Positions 43,985 through 54,307 of a DNA stretch of 64,000 bases are shown here, piece by piece (position 1 is the first letter of the stretch; every line of letters starts with the position of its first letter). The stretch lies in the NCBI RefSeq assembly GCF_030265065.1, contig NC_080400.1, positions 55,515,001 through 55,579,000 on the forward strand. The letters run 5' to 3'. The DNA comes from Corythoichthys intestinalis (taxonomy: Eukaryota; Chordata; Actinopteri; Syngnathiformes; Syngnathidae). Under the pieces are notes generated by a model, which saw only the letters and a program-made list of their open reading frames with translations, did not search any database and had not been told where the DNA came from. Both the position numbers and the translations under genes were made by a program.

Positions 43985-44059
43985 GGCCGGTTAGCTCAGT
44001 TGGGTCAGAGTGTGGTGCTAATAACGCCAAGGTCACGGGTTCAACCCCCGTACAGGCCA
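43985..44059 (+). tRNA. tRNA-Ile (AAT), array copy 16
   Basis: Consensus copy with T at position 26. The following spacer has no TTTT. Confidence 0.92.
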
Positions 44060-44293
44060 TCAAGTATGGTGTTCAACCAAAACAATAGTTGATGTCTGTT
44101 ACAAACCTCTCAAGACATTAATGGAGACATAAAAGGCAAAATTTGCTCACGAATTTGTTTAGCACAAACAATCTCTGCTATTACCAGGCCTACATCAAGC
44201 CTTCTCTCCATGAGAATGATCAACAATGCTCTTGCTGCCGACTAAATGATGATTAGCTGGGTTCGATGTGTATGTGCCTCAAAACCAAGTCGT

Positions 44294-44368
44294 GGCCGGT
44301 TAGCTCAGTTGGGTCAGAGCGTGGTGCCAATAACGCCAAGGTCACGGGTTCAACCCCCGTACAGGCCA
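44294..44368 (+). tRNA. tRNA-Ile (AAT) with C33, array copy 17
   Basis: The anticodon loop reads CCAATAA: the near-universal U33 is C. The rest is consensus. U33 is needed for the anticodon turn, so decoding would be impaired. Confidence 0.85.
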
Positions 44369-44602
44369 TCAAGTATGGTGTTCAACCAAAACAATCGTTG
44401 TTCTCTGTTACAAACCTCTCAAAACATTCAAGGACACAAGAAAGGCAAAATTTGCTCATGAATTTGTTTGGCACAAACAATCTCAGCTATTACTACACCT
44501 ATATCAAGCCTTCTCTCCATGAGAATGATCAAAAATGTTCTTACTGCCAAATAAATGATGGTTAGCTGGGTTTGATGTGTATGTACCTCAAAAGCAGGTC
44601 AT

Positions 44603-44677
44603 GGCCGGTTAGCTCAATTGGCTCAGAGCGTGGTGCTAATAACACCAAGGTCACGGGTTCGACCCCCGTACGGGCCA
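44603..44677 (+). tRNA. tRNA-Ile (AAT), array copy 18, closest to canonical vertebrate form
   Basis: B box GGTTCGACCCC and acceptor ACGGGCC match the vertebrate tRNA-Ile-AAT form as I remember it; the central copies carry ACAGGCC. Confidence 0.93.
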
Positions 44678-45013
44678 TCATGTATGGTGTTCAACTAAAA
44701 CACTAGTAGATGTCTGTTACAAAACATTCAAGGACACAAGAAAGGTGAAATTGGCTCATGAATTTGTTTGGCACAAACAATCTCAGCTGTTACAACACCT
44801 ATATCAAGCCTTCCATCCATGAGAAGGATCAACAACGTTCTTGCTGCCGAATACATGGTGGTTTGCTGGGTTCGATGTGTATGTACCTTAAAAGCAGGTC
44901 ATGGCCTACTGTATATCAAGCCTTCCATCCATTAGAATGATCAACAATGCTCTTGCTGCCGAATAAATGTGATTACCTGGGTTCGATTTGTATGTGTCTC
45001 AAAAGAAGTTCAT

Positions 45014-45088
45014 GGCCGGTTAGCTCAGTAGGGTCAGAGCATTGTGCTAATAATGCCAAGATCACGGGTTAGACCCCTGTACGGGCTA
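45014..45088 (+). tRNA. tRNA-Ile-like (AAT), array copy 19, decayed
   Basis: B box reads GGTTAGACC (C56 to A), and acceptor ACGGGCT. The anticodon AAT is retained. Confidence 0.7.
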
Positions 45089-45344
45089 TCAGGTTTGGTG
45101 TTCAACTAAAACAATAGCTCATCTCTGTTACAAATTTCTCAAGACAATCATGGACGGAAGAAACGCAAACTTTGCTGATGGAATTGTTTGTTGCAAACAT
45201 TCTTTGCTTGCAACAGGCCTATATCAAGCCTTCCACCTATGAGAATGATCAACAATGCTCTTGCTGCCAAATATATGGTGATTAGCTGGGTTTGATGTGT
45301 ATGTACCTTAAAAGCAGGTCATGGCCTATATCAAGCCTTCTATC

Positions 45345-47259
45345 ACAGGCGGTTTTTGCTATGGGCAATGTGGGCGACCGCCCAGGGTGCAATCTATTTG
45401 GGGGCGCACAAGTGCCCTCGGTTAAAAAAAAAAAAAAAAATCTGCTAGTTTTCTAGACTAATACTGCTCATTTCCACATCAAGTTAGTAGAGTGGGCGCT
45501 AGGGTGCCCTTTCAATCATGTCAACTGCTGCTGAGGATTGTGTGTGTCAGTGGAGGGGGAGACGGGAGGGGAATAAGCTGCACGTAACTGCAAAGTGAGA
45601 GAGCAGGACGTGTCTCAATCACTCTCAGAGGAAATGCCAGGAGGGGAGCCCCGTCCATACTCTGTACTGCTTTTCACAGGCCACCTCATTATTCATGTGA
45701 CTACTTAAAGAAATGGTGATTTTTTCCAAGAAAGTCCATTGATGGGTCTATCATATTCCTCGTTCAATACTCTATGAGAAAAATATAACATATATGCATC
45801 TAAAATAATCCTAAGCGATTTTATTAGCAATTTTAATACTCCTTTTAGCAAGGTTACTTGGGTATGTGGTATGCCGCTGCGTACGTTCCCATAGCAACCA
45901 GTCCTGTTATTGTCCTACGTCAAAAGCGCTGCATATTCTGAGAACGAGAATAGGCGTAAGCGTAAGGTGCGCATTTTGAGCAGAGGACGGCCACCCCACC
46001 TGTTAGGATTAATCTGTGCGTCCATGAACGAATGTAAGTATTTCCTCTTCATGCCATAAAGTTCTTATGATAAGTTAGAGCTGTCATCAGCGCGACCGTT
46101 TCATGTTTTTCCTGTTACGTCAGCTGGTTGAACCCACTCGTTCTCGCTGCGTCGAGGAGAGCGTTCTTTACTTTATATTCGCATTGCACATTTGCTTTAA
46201 GAGGGAAGGTGTTAGTTTAGCATCTTAAAATGATGTTGTACATCCATATGAGTGTAAAGTGCTTAGTTTTCGCCATTTTTATGGCCAAGATGACCGCACG
46301 CAGCGCGCACTCGAACCCCCCGCCCCCACCTTCGTGTTCATTTTACTGCACAAATATGTATGTGTGTCACGTGACTCAGAGTGAGTGGGCGGCGATCGGG
46401 CCCTTTTTTAATTGGCAAAATGAAAAGTTATCCGTCTGGAAATAAAAAAAGAAAGAAAAAAAAGCAGAAGAGGAGAAAAGGAAGCAAGACAGCGGTGAGT
46501 GTACTATGTTACTGTAGTTTTATGTCCTAATGTAGTCGAAGCACGGCAGACTAGTAGTAGTAAACCAATTAACTGCCTTAACTTGTTGTAACTAGCTTGT
46601 TAGCGTTTGCTAACAATATGCAGCATGCTAGCGTTTCTTCATACATAAAGATGTTACCTAGAACATTAAATCAGTGTTTAGAATCACCATACACACTGAT
46701 CAGCCAGACTGATAAGATGTTACATGATTCACTTCTGTGCCAGAATGTTATCCTTATTAAGTAAAAGCAATATAACTTACAAGCTAGTCAGTAGAATACG
46801 GTATGTGTAAAGGTATGTGTACTAAGCACAATAATAATAATAATAATCTGAAGTACATTTTGTTTATTAAGGCAAATGTGTGTAAATAATTAAGGATAGT
46901 GTGAAGTGAATGAATAATGCAATTGGGGGGGGGGCACTGAGTGTCCAAAAAACGCGAGGCTTTATTACACTTTTATTAAATATGCTATGGCTACAAGTCC
47001 AACTGTCCCCCTTACTTGCACATGCTCAAAGGGCCCCATGTTGCCTGTTGCCTAGGGCCCCCGGGGACCCTTGCTACGCCTCTGGGCGGGGGATAGACTA
47101 TTTTAATAAAATAACGTAAAAAAACGTAACAATTCTTGTGTTTGATGTCGGCGGGGGGGAGGCGGGTTGGGTAGTTTGGATGTCGGTGGGGTGGTGGGTG
47201 GGGGGGGCGCTGATGGGGTGGTCCACCCAGGGTGCGAAAGTAGCCAGGACCGCCACTGC
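45345..47259 (+). mobile_element. 1.9-kb hAT element inserted in the tRNA array
   Basis: Flanked by a perfect 8-bp duplication CTTCTATC (45,337-45,344 and 47,260-47,267) that belongs to the array spacer text TCAAGCCTTC. The ends are ACAGGCGGTTTTTGCT and, inverted, GCAGTGGCGGTCCTGGCTAC. Both also carry CCCAGGGTGC inside. Near its middle is a small first exon of a hAT transposase; the remainder of the enzyme is absent. Confidence 0.9.
46420..46494 (+). CDS. First coding exon of a hAT (ZMYM1/TTF-type) transposase, remnant
   Basis: ATG at 46,420 begins MKSYPSGNKKRKKKKQKRRK and the exon ends at a good donor GTGAGTG. The short PSG-KRK lysine-rich start is typical of ZMYM1-like hAT transposases in fish. 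The zinc-finger and catalytic exons are missing, so no active enzyme is made here. Confidence 0.5.
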
Positions 47260-47352
47260 CTTCTATCCATGAAAATGATCAACGATGTTCTTGCTGCCGA
47301 ATATATGGTGATTAGCTGGGTTCGACGTGTATGTACCTGGAGAGATGGTCAT

Positions 47353-47426
47353 GGTCGGTTCGCTCAGCTGGTCAGAGAATTGTGCTAATGAGACCAAGGT
47401 CACGGGTTAGACCCCTGAACGGGCCA
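47353..47426 (+). tRNA. tRNA-Ile-like (AAT), array copy 20, beyond the hAT insertion, decayed
   Basis: GGTCGGTTCGCTCAGCTGG has an altered A box and GGTTAGACC the same damaged B box as copy 19; acceptor AACGGGCC. The anticodon loop reads CTAATGA. Confidence 0.65.
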
Positions 47427-47658
47427 TCAGGTATGGTGTTCAACTAAAACAATAGCTGATCTCTGTTTCCTATCTTTCAAGACAATAACAGACGAAAGGC
47501 AAACTTTGCTTATGAATTTGTTTGGCACAAACATTCTACTCTGGTGCCAGGCCTATATTAAGCCCTCCATCAATGAGAATGATCAACGATGTTCTTGGTG
47601 ATTAGCTGGGTTTGATGTGTATGTACCTGGACGCTCATGGCCAGTTCGCTCAATTGGT

Positions 47659-47698
47659 CGGAGCATTGTGCTAATAATTAATCGGTAATCAAACAATG
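47659..47698 (+). pseudogene. tRNA-Ile 5' half at right edge of array
   Basis: GGCCAGTTCGCTCAATTGGT through TGTGCTAATAA, then unrelated sequence. The array ends inside this gene at the anticodon. Confidence 0.85.
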
Positions 47699-47699
47699 T

Positions 47700-48330
47700 G
47701 TGTGATATTCCATAGTTGGCATTTGACATTCTTCAAATTTAACTGGTTATGACACTTTCAAAAATGTATAAAAAAAGAAATTGGGGAAAAAAATGTATGA
47801 CATGATCCTTTGATGATTTAGGAATAAAAAGAAAAACAACAAGGCATATTTTAACTGTTTTGTTTTTTTTTTAGTTAAAAACACTCATTGAAATATCAAC
47901 CGCTAATTTCACAAAAAATGCTCAGAGTTAAGTACCAAACGCTAGCTGTACTAGTGACCTACAAACAAAGTTTGGTCGAACTACTACGCAGGAGGGAGGG
48001 TGAGAGGCTGTAAGAGCATGAAGCTGAAAAACAAGTTTGCGTGTTAGAAAAATAAAGTTAAAATATTGCACGTCCTTGCGATGCGAGTATTGCACCTCTG
48101 CACAATGCAATGACGACATGAAGGATTGACCGAATGCCATGCTTTGTGCTAAAACGGGAACAGGAAAACTTCAGGGGCCATTCAAATTAGAGGTGGGGCC
48201 AGTGCCTCGTTGGCCCCACCCCTAAAACCTCCACTGAATCCGGGTTACGTCACTAGTGTGGGAATGGAACTCGTTCCTAACTCGACTCCCTGTACTTCAC
48301 TTCAGTCTTTGGTAGCTACAAAGGAGTCAC
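47700..48330. other. Unrecognised region with repeat end
   Basis: AT-rich DNA; a CAGTGCCTCGTTGGCCCCAC segment at 48,200 looks like a MITE end. No gene. Confidence 0.3.
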
Positions 48331-49200
48331 AAAGTGGCACCAGTGAACATATTTAATTACAATTATGAACCAACAATGAAAGAAGAACAGGTAAACACAG
48401 GAAGTGACATTTGACAACTAGAAGGTGTCACCTGCAGCAAATCCATGCAGACGCCCATCACACTGAAAACACAAAGAGTGAAACTGGCTACCAGCAACAA
48501 CACAAATGGCACCGATCTTTTGTTTAGTCAAAACGGAGGCCATCGAGTCTTGTTTTTGGAGAGATGACAGATATAATTTACATGTGATTCTCACATGGCT
48601 GGAGAAGACAACATAAAATATAAACAAAAAGCTTTACACAAATATATAAAAATATGCCATTAGATTTATATCGACAATTCAGGACCTCAGGTGCACTATT
48701 TACAGAAAAAGGCCATTTAATATTTACAACAATAAAGACTTTGCCCACATCAGGCATGAGGAGACATACTAGTGAAATGACTTTTAAGGGACAAGATTAA
48801 AACCTTTCTGTTGTTTACTAAAGAGTAAAATTTCTCTGTTGATTTTTTTTTTTCCTAACACTGATTGAGAAAATCAAATCAAGATTTCTGCCTGAACTAA
48901 TAACAATGACATTCGCGTGACCTTTTTCTTTAGGAATTTGTTGATCTGACCAACGAAATGTCATGTTGGATTTTTATTTCTATTTCTTAAACTGGCTACC
49001 TTACAGAGAAAAAAAAACCCCCACAATGATGCCCAGATTGCACACATATGTTAAATGAATTGTGTCATTGTTTGCACAAACACACAAAATACAGCAGCAC
49101 GCTCCTCTGGACCCTACAGCCAGCATGAGTATACTACAGCATTTTCACAGATTTTGGCAAAAATTGTATGCTTAAACAGTCAAACAACACGTAATGATAA
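48331..49200. other. Low-repeat non-coding DNA, possible distal ARHGEF17 3' UTR
   Basis: Unlike its surroundings, this segment lacks recognisable transposon text. Minus-strand ATTAAA at 48,351-48,356 could be a polyadenylation signal for a long ARHGEF17 3' UTR later broken up by insertions. This is weak inference; no coding signature. Confidence 0.2.
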
Positions 49201-49209
49201 CGTTAAACT

Positions 49210-49430
49210 AGGTATGTCCTCGATCTTATTACGTGATCGGAAATCAGGCCCGATCATGTCATATTTAGAAGCTCGTAATCGAGTGAAAGAGAATGAATTT
49301 ATTTATTTTAAGTATTAACTCATTGGCTACCACTGACGGTGATAAATGTTCAATTTTTACAGGCATAGGGAGAGCTGGCAGGGATTGTTTAATCGCTTTG
49401 GCAGTGAAACAATCACTCAACGCCAGCCTC
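49210..49430. repeat. Dispersed repeat (GATCGGAAATC / CATTGGCTACC)
   Basis: The same family as 24,525-24,665, here with GTGATCGGAAATCAGGCCCG and TAAGTATTAACTCATTGGCT. Confidence 0.5.
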
Positions 49431-49434
49431 CCCA

Positions 49435-50185
49435 GTTCAAATTTATAGAAAAATTATGTCATTAGTTTGTGCTAGGTTTGTGCTCGTTTGTGCTGAAAAT
49501 GTTTTCATTTGTGCTACTGTTTTTGAGATATTAGCAATTCTTTTATAGGTCAATCTGAGGTCAACCAGCACAATTATCTCATCAAAAAATGGCTAAAATT
49601 GGTGTCAATTGTTTGTGCTACGTTTGTGCTGGTTGGTACTGCAATCATTTTTGAGATACTGAGAAGAGTACCAACTCTCTCAATAACAGAGGAGTGTCCC
49701 AACAACTAGCGCAGACGTAGCACAAACAAATGGCACCACTTTGGGTCCATTTTGCAGTATAGTTCTTTTGCGCTAGTTGTTGTTACCCCTCTGTTATTGA
49801 GAGAGAGTAGGTACGCTTCATCAGCCGCGACGGAGGTGCTGCCATTGACGTCATTACTAGAAATGAATATCTCAATATTTATAAAACGAAAATTTTTAGA
49901 GCACAAACGTAGCATAAACGAATGGCCCCATTTTGTGTTCATTTTGCAATAAATGCGGGGGCTGCGTGACACCATCACTCAAAATTAATATTTCAATATC
50001 ATAAAAACGATAGCAGCACAAACGAAAAATTTGTACAGCATAAATGTAGTACAAACAATTGACACCATTTTTAACTGTCCTTAGATTTACCTATAAAAGA
50101 ATTGTTAATATCTCAAAAAATGATAGCAGAAATTTTTCACCACAAACGAATGGCAATTTTTCTATAAACTTGAGTCTGATGGAGG
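49435..50185. repeat. Fold-back repeat built from inverted arms
   Basis: The left arm (AAATTTATAGAAAAATT, TTTTGAGATATTAGCAATTC, TTTTATAGGTCAATCTGAGG) is inverted in the right arm (CCTATAAAAGAATTGTTAATATC near 50,090; TTTTTCTATAAACTTGAG). Related text occurs at 9,590-9,640 and 63,220-63,290. Non-coding. Confidence 0.65.
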
Positions 50186-50322
50186 GCCAACTTCACGGAG
50201 GTCTATCACTGTCAAAGCTACATGGAACAAAATAATCCAGAGGTGTTCGGAAATCAGGCCTGAGCTCCTTTTTAGATTGGAAGTGGGTGAAAAAGATTGG
50301 GTTTTTTAGCTATTTTCTATTA

Positions 50323-51808
50323 CAATGCTGGCCAAAAGTATTGGTACCCTGCAATTCTGTCAGATAACGCTCAATTTCCCCCAGAAAATGATTGCAATTG
50401 CAAATGCTTTGGCAGTAATATCTTCATTGATTTTGCTTTCAATGAAGAAAAAAGTGAATGGGAAAAAATCATTCATTTTACACAAAGCCCGAAAAATGGA
50501 CCAGACAAAACTATTGGCACCCTCAGCCTAATATTACTACTAATACTTGAAGGGTGCCTTCTCCAAACTTCCATTTTCAGATCTCTCCACAGGTGGTCTA
50601 TGGGATTCAGGTCTGGACTCATTGCTGGCCACTTTAGAAGTCTCCAGTGCTTTCTCTCAAACCATTTTCTAGTGCTTTTTGAAGTGTGTTTTGGGTCATT
50701 GTCCTGCTGGAAGACCCATGACCTCTGAGGGAGACCCAGCTTTCTCACACTGGGCCCTACATTATGCTGCAAAATTTGTTGGTCGTCTTCAGACTTCATA
50801 ATGCCATGCACACAATCAAGCAGTCCAGTGCCAGAGGCAGTAAAGCAACCGCAGAACATCTGCCATGTTTGACCGTGTTTTCTTTGAATGCCTTGTTTTT
50901 TTCCTGTAAACTCTATGTAGATGCCTTTTCCCAAAAAGCTCTACTTTTGTCTCATCTGACCAGAGAACATTCTTCCAAAACATTTTTGGCTTTCTCAGGT
51001 AAGCTTTTGCAAACTGCAGCCTGGCTTTTTTATGTCTCTGTGTCATAAGTGTAAGGTCTTCCTGGGTATCCTACCATAGAGTCCCTTTTCATTCAGATGC
51101 TGACGGATAGTACGGGTTGACACTGTTGTACCCTCGGACTGCAGGACAGCTTGAACTTGTTTGGATGTTAGTTGAGGTTCTTTATCCACCACCCGCACAA
51201 TCTTTCGTTGAAATCTATTTACAATTTTTCTTTTCCGTCCACATCTAGGAAGGTCAGCCACAGTGCCATGGGCTTTACACTTGTTGGATGACACTGTGCA
51301 CAGTAGACACGGGAATATTGTGTTTGGAGATGGACTTGAGATTGCGCTTGAGATAGCCAATGCTTCCTCACAATTTTTCTTGTCAAATCCTCAGACAGTT
51401 CTTTGGTCTTCTTTTTTTTCTCCATGCTCAGTGTGATACACACAGGGACACAGGGCAGAGGTTGAGTCAACTTTAATCCATTTTAACTGGCTGCAAGTGT
51501 GATTTAGTTATTGCCACCACCTGTTATGTGCCACAGGTAAGTAACAGGTGCTGTTAATTACACAAATCAGAGAAGCATCACATGATTTTTCAAAGGGTGC
51601 CAATACTTTTATTCGACCCATTTTTGGAGTTTTGTATAAAATGATAATGATGTAAAAATTTTTTCCATTTTCTTTGGTGTTTTTTCATTGCAAGCTAAAT
51701 AAATGAAGATATTACGATGAAAGCATTTGTAATCACAATTATTTTCTGCAAGAAACTGAGCATTATCCGACAGAATTGCAGGGGTGCCAATACTTTTGGC
51801 CAGCAGTG
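50323..51808 (-). mobile_element. Tc1-like transposon family C, copy C1
   Basis: Ends CAATGCTGGCCAAAAGTATT and CTTTTGGCCAGCAGTG, each next to TA; inverted repeats of about 200 bp with an inner TATTGGCACCCT motif. The transposase is on the minus strand in three or more frames. Near full length (1,486 bp). Confidence 0.9.
50540..51430 (-). pseudogene. Broken Tc1 transposase, family C copy C1
   Basis: The N-terminus is KKKKTKELSEDLTRKIVRKH near 51,420, then CGRKRKIVNRFQRKIVRVVD, then MTQRHKKARLQFAKAYLRKP. Next come VLWSDETKVELFGK (first aspartate), [14 protein letters not shown] (second) and SPDLNPIDHLW, with aspartate in place of the catalytic glutamate. Frameshifts separate the pieces, so the copy is inactive. 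Confidence 0.85.
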
Positions 51809-51814
51809 TATTAA

Positions 51815-52085
51815 AGGGCTACAAAGCAACAAAATAAGCAACATTTTTAGAAGGCTGGAATTGGATGGAAAAAAGATTTGTGTTTTTAACATTTTCTTGA
51901 ATGGTTACAAAGTAACAAAATAATTAAGATTTACAAGGATATTGTCAAAAGAAACAAAAAAAAAGTATGTTTTGTAAGAAATTATTTAATACATTGCCAA
52001 GGTATCAGATCGTTACTCGATATCAGCAGATCTTTGATTCTTCGATTCGTGTGCCAAAATATCTAATCGAGACAACTCTACCTTA
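51815..52085. repeat. Dispersed repeat tail
   Basis: The same family as 26,035-26,270: ACAAAGCAACAAAATAAGCA, then GGTATCAGATCGTTACTCG. Confidence 0.5.
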
Positions 52086-52805
52086 AACCATTTGTCTAAG
52101 CATTAGATGGAAATATTTCTTTATGCTTTGATTAGTCCGGTCAAAAGTATGTTTTTCTTTTTAAATCCAGATCAATGGATCAGCAGCAGTGTTGCTCAAA
52201 ACTGAATATTATCGTCTCGATAAAGGAATTTTTAATGGACCTCTTTAGCTTGTTCATGTCATCCAATCAATCAATGAACATATTTTAATTTCTTGAGTTT
52301 AGAATGAGCTTTTGCAGTCCATCACATACTGACCACAAAACAACATTATGTAGGGGAAAGAAAAGCAGCCAAACCACGAAAGAAAACATTTGGTAAATTC
52401 TAAGACAGGTGCTATTTAACGCCAGGCACGGCCACTAACTCATTAACTACAAAGCAGATATCACAATGACCAGTTTAATCCATTTTAAGCATTAGCTCCT
52501 CCTCGCAGTGGGAGCGTTCACCTAATGCTGATCTTCACGAGGTGAAGAACCCAGATGGCCGATGGTGCGCTTTCTCAGCTTGGAGTGATCCAAAACAATC
52601 CGCGCTAAATCTCAAATCCTTAGGCTATGGTCAGTAAGAATACATTCACCTGTCCTTCACTTCCACTGGCATCTGTGTGTGTGTTTGCATGCGTAAATGT
52701 GTAAAATGGCTTAACTTCTAGCCTTCTGAAGGCACGTGCAGGCGCTTAGCATTTGTCCTTCTGACCTACTCAGTATCTAGCACACTCGCGACTGAAATTA
52801 TAGCA
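52086..52805. other. Low-repeat non-coding DNA between transposons
   Basis: No transposon ends and no coding signature. After removal of the neighbouring hAT nest it becomes contiguous with 57,160-58,396, so it may be part of the ARHGEF17 3' UTR or flank. Confidence 0.3.
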
Positions 52806-54307
52806 GGTGAAAACAAGGGCGTAGGTTTGGCCTTAACAATGGTAGGGATTATATATATATATATATATAACCTGCATGTATATTTTTTGCTGGCGACGGG
52901 AAATTAGTAAAACCAAACAGATTATTGAACGGGGGTCAGGGCTATATTTCTCATGAATATGAACCTAATTAACTGATAGGCTATATGATCAACGCAAAAT
53001 AAATTCATATTGATTTATACGAACTTTCATGTGTATTGATTGTGGTGACACAACAATTGATTCAAACTTTTGTTTTCAAAAACTACTAAAGAAACATTTT
53101 GAACTGCAAGCCCCTTTATTAAAAAAAAACCTGACAGTTATACAAGAATGGGTCCACTTCTGGGAGACACTGGAGCACCCCTAGATTCAAACTGAAGTTT
53201 TATAATATTAAAGTAATTCGGGGGGATATCCAAGGACCGATGTAAGACTAAAGTACTCTCATGAAATTCTGATGTGTGATTTCATGTTCATGTCAGTGTC
53301 TCCCTGAAGTGGACCCATTCTTGGATAGCTGCTGTTTTTTTTTTTTTCCAAATAAAGGGTCTTGTACTCTAAAGCCACTGCGTTGCATTACCTAATGCAC
53401 TTAATGCAAACAATGATCCAAATAAGGGACGGCTAGATTGACTTTGTTGTTCCTTGTGGAGGCTGGCCTGACCGCAATGGTTTTGCAAGTTACAGTTCAC
53501 AGTTTAATGTTACGCTAACTCTGATGTAGGTTGGACGTTCAGTAGCAAAATTAGTGGTGTTTCCACCACTTCCAAAACATTTAACGTGTTTTTACATTGC
53601 TTACACTGGCTGCTGCTCGCTGAAAAAAAAATTCTAATATCCCTCCTTTTCAAAGGGGCCGGAGGAGGCGGAATATTGTCGACATGAATCTGTCGCTGCT
53701 GTGTGAGTGCACTTGTGTCTGTTTGGCGGGGGGATTTCAAGTCAAGTCATCAGCCAATCAAACGTGCATTTGAGGGGGATAAAAATGGACCAGCACATTC
53801 AGCAAGTGAAAATGGATAAATGTAAGTCTGAACACAGACAAAATCATTCTCTTAATAGGTATGATCTATTCTATCCTTACAACATATGGGAAGCCAATTT
53901 AAATTACCTACAGTGGTATGAAAAAGTATATGAACCTTTTGGAATTTCTCACATTTCTGCATAGAATCCCCATCAAATGTGATCTGATCTTTGTCAAAAC
54001 CACATAGATGTAAAAACAGTGTCTGCTTTAAAAAAAAAAACCTAAACATTTATAGGTTTTCGTATTTTAGGCAGAAGGCTTAAAGAGCAATTGAAACTAA
54101 TTTTTACCAAACATTTTAAGTCAGGTGTGTGTCCAATCACTGACGAATCGATTAAAGCTGCCCTGCCCACTATAAAATTATATTATTACTATATACATTG
54201 TTTGATATGCATCATGGCTCGGTCAAAACAGCTGTCTGAAGACCTGCGATCAAGGATTCTTGATTTGCTAATAAAGCTGGGTAAAAGATATATATATATA
54301 TATATAT

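Larger units (their letters stand above)
38797..47699 (+). repeat. Tandem tRNA-Ile gene array
   Basis: Twenty full-length tRNA-Ile-like genes, one divergent outlier, one 3' half and one 5' half, all on the plus strand. Units are 243-411 bp, mostly 309 or 366. Two spacer types alternate: one carries TTCTAGGCTTTATTATTTTT, the other GAATGATCAACAATGCTCTT. Every gene is preceded by TTAGCTGGGTTCGATGTGTA about 40 bp upstream. A hAT element interrupts the array at 45,345-47,259. Spacers are nearly as conserved as the genes, indicating recent amplification. Confidence 0.93.

Noticed and set aside
39037-44940. Repeated 60-77-codon open frames such as MMISWVRCVC...RLAQLGQS... across the tRNA array
   Set aside because: They run through the tRNA genes and spacers, repeat only because the units do, and have no independent start or stop conservation. 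They are by-products of the array.
39085-45088. A tRNA-derived SINE family instead of tRNA genes
   Set aside because: The copies are in one tandem array with unit-length spacers, without A-rich tails or dispersed target-site duplications.
38797-47699. CRISPR-like repeat array
   Set aside because: Repeat units contain tRNA genes with full secondary-structure features, spacers are repeated rather than unique, and the genome is vertebrate.
48418-48627. Minus-strand 69-codon frame as a host exon
   Set aside because: No splice sites in the right places, no family match, and composition like UTR.
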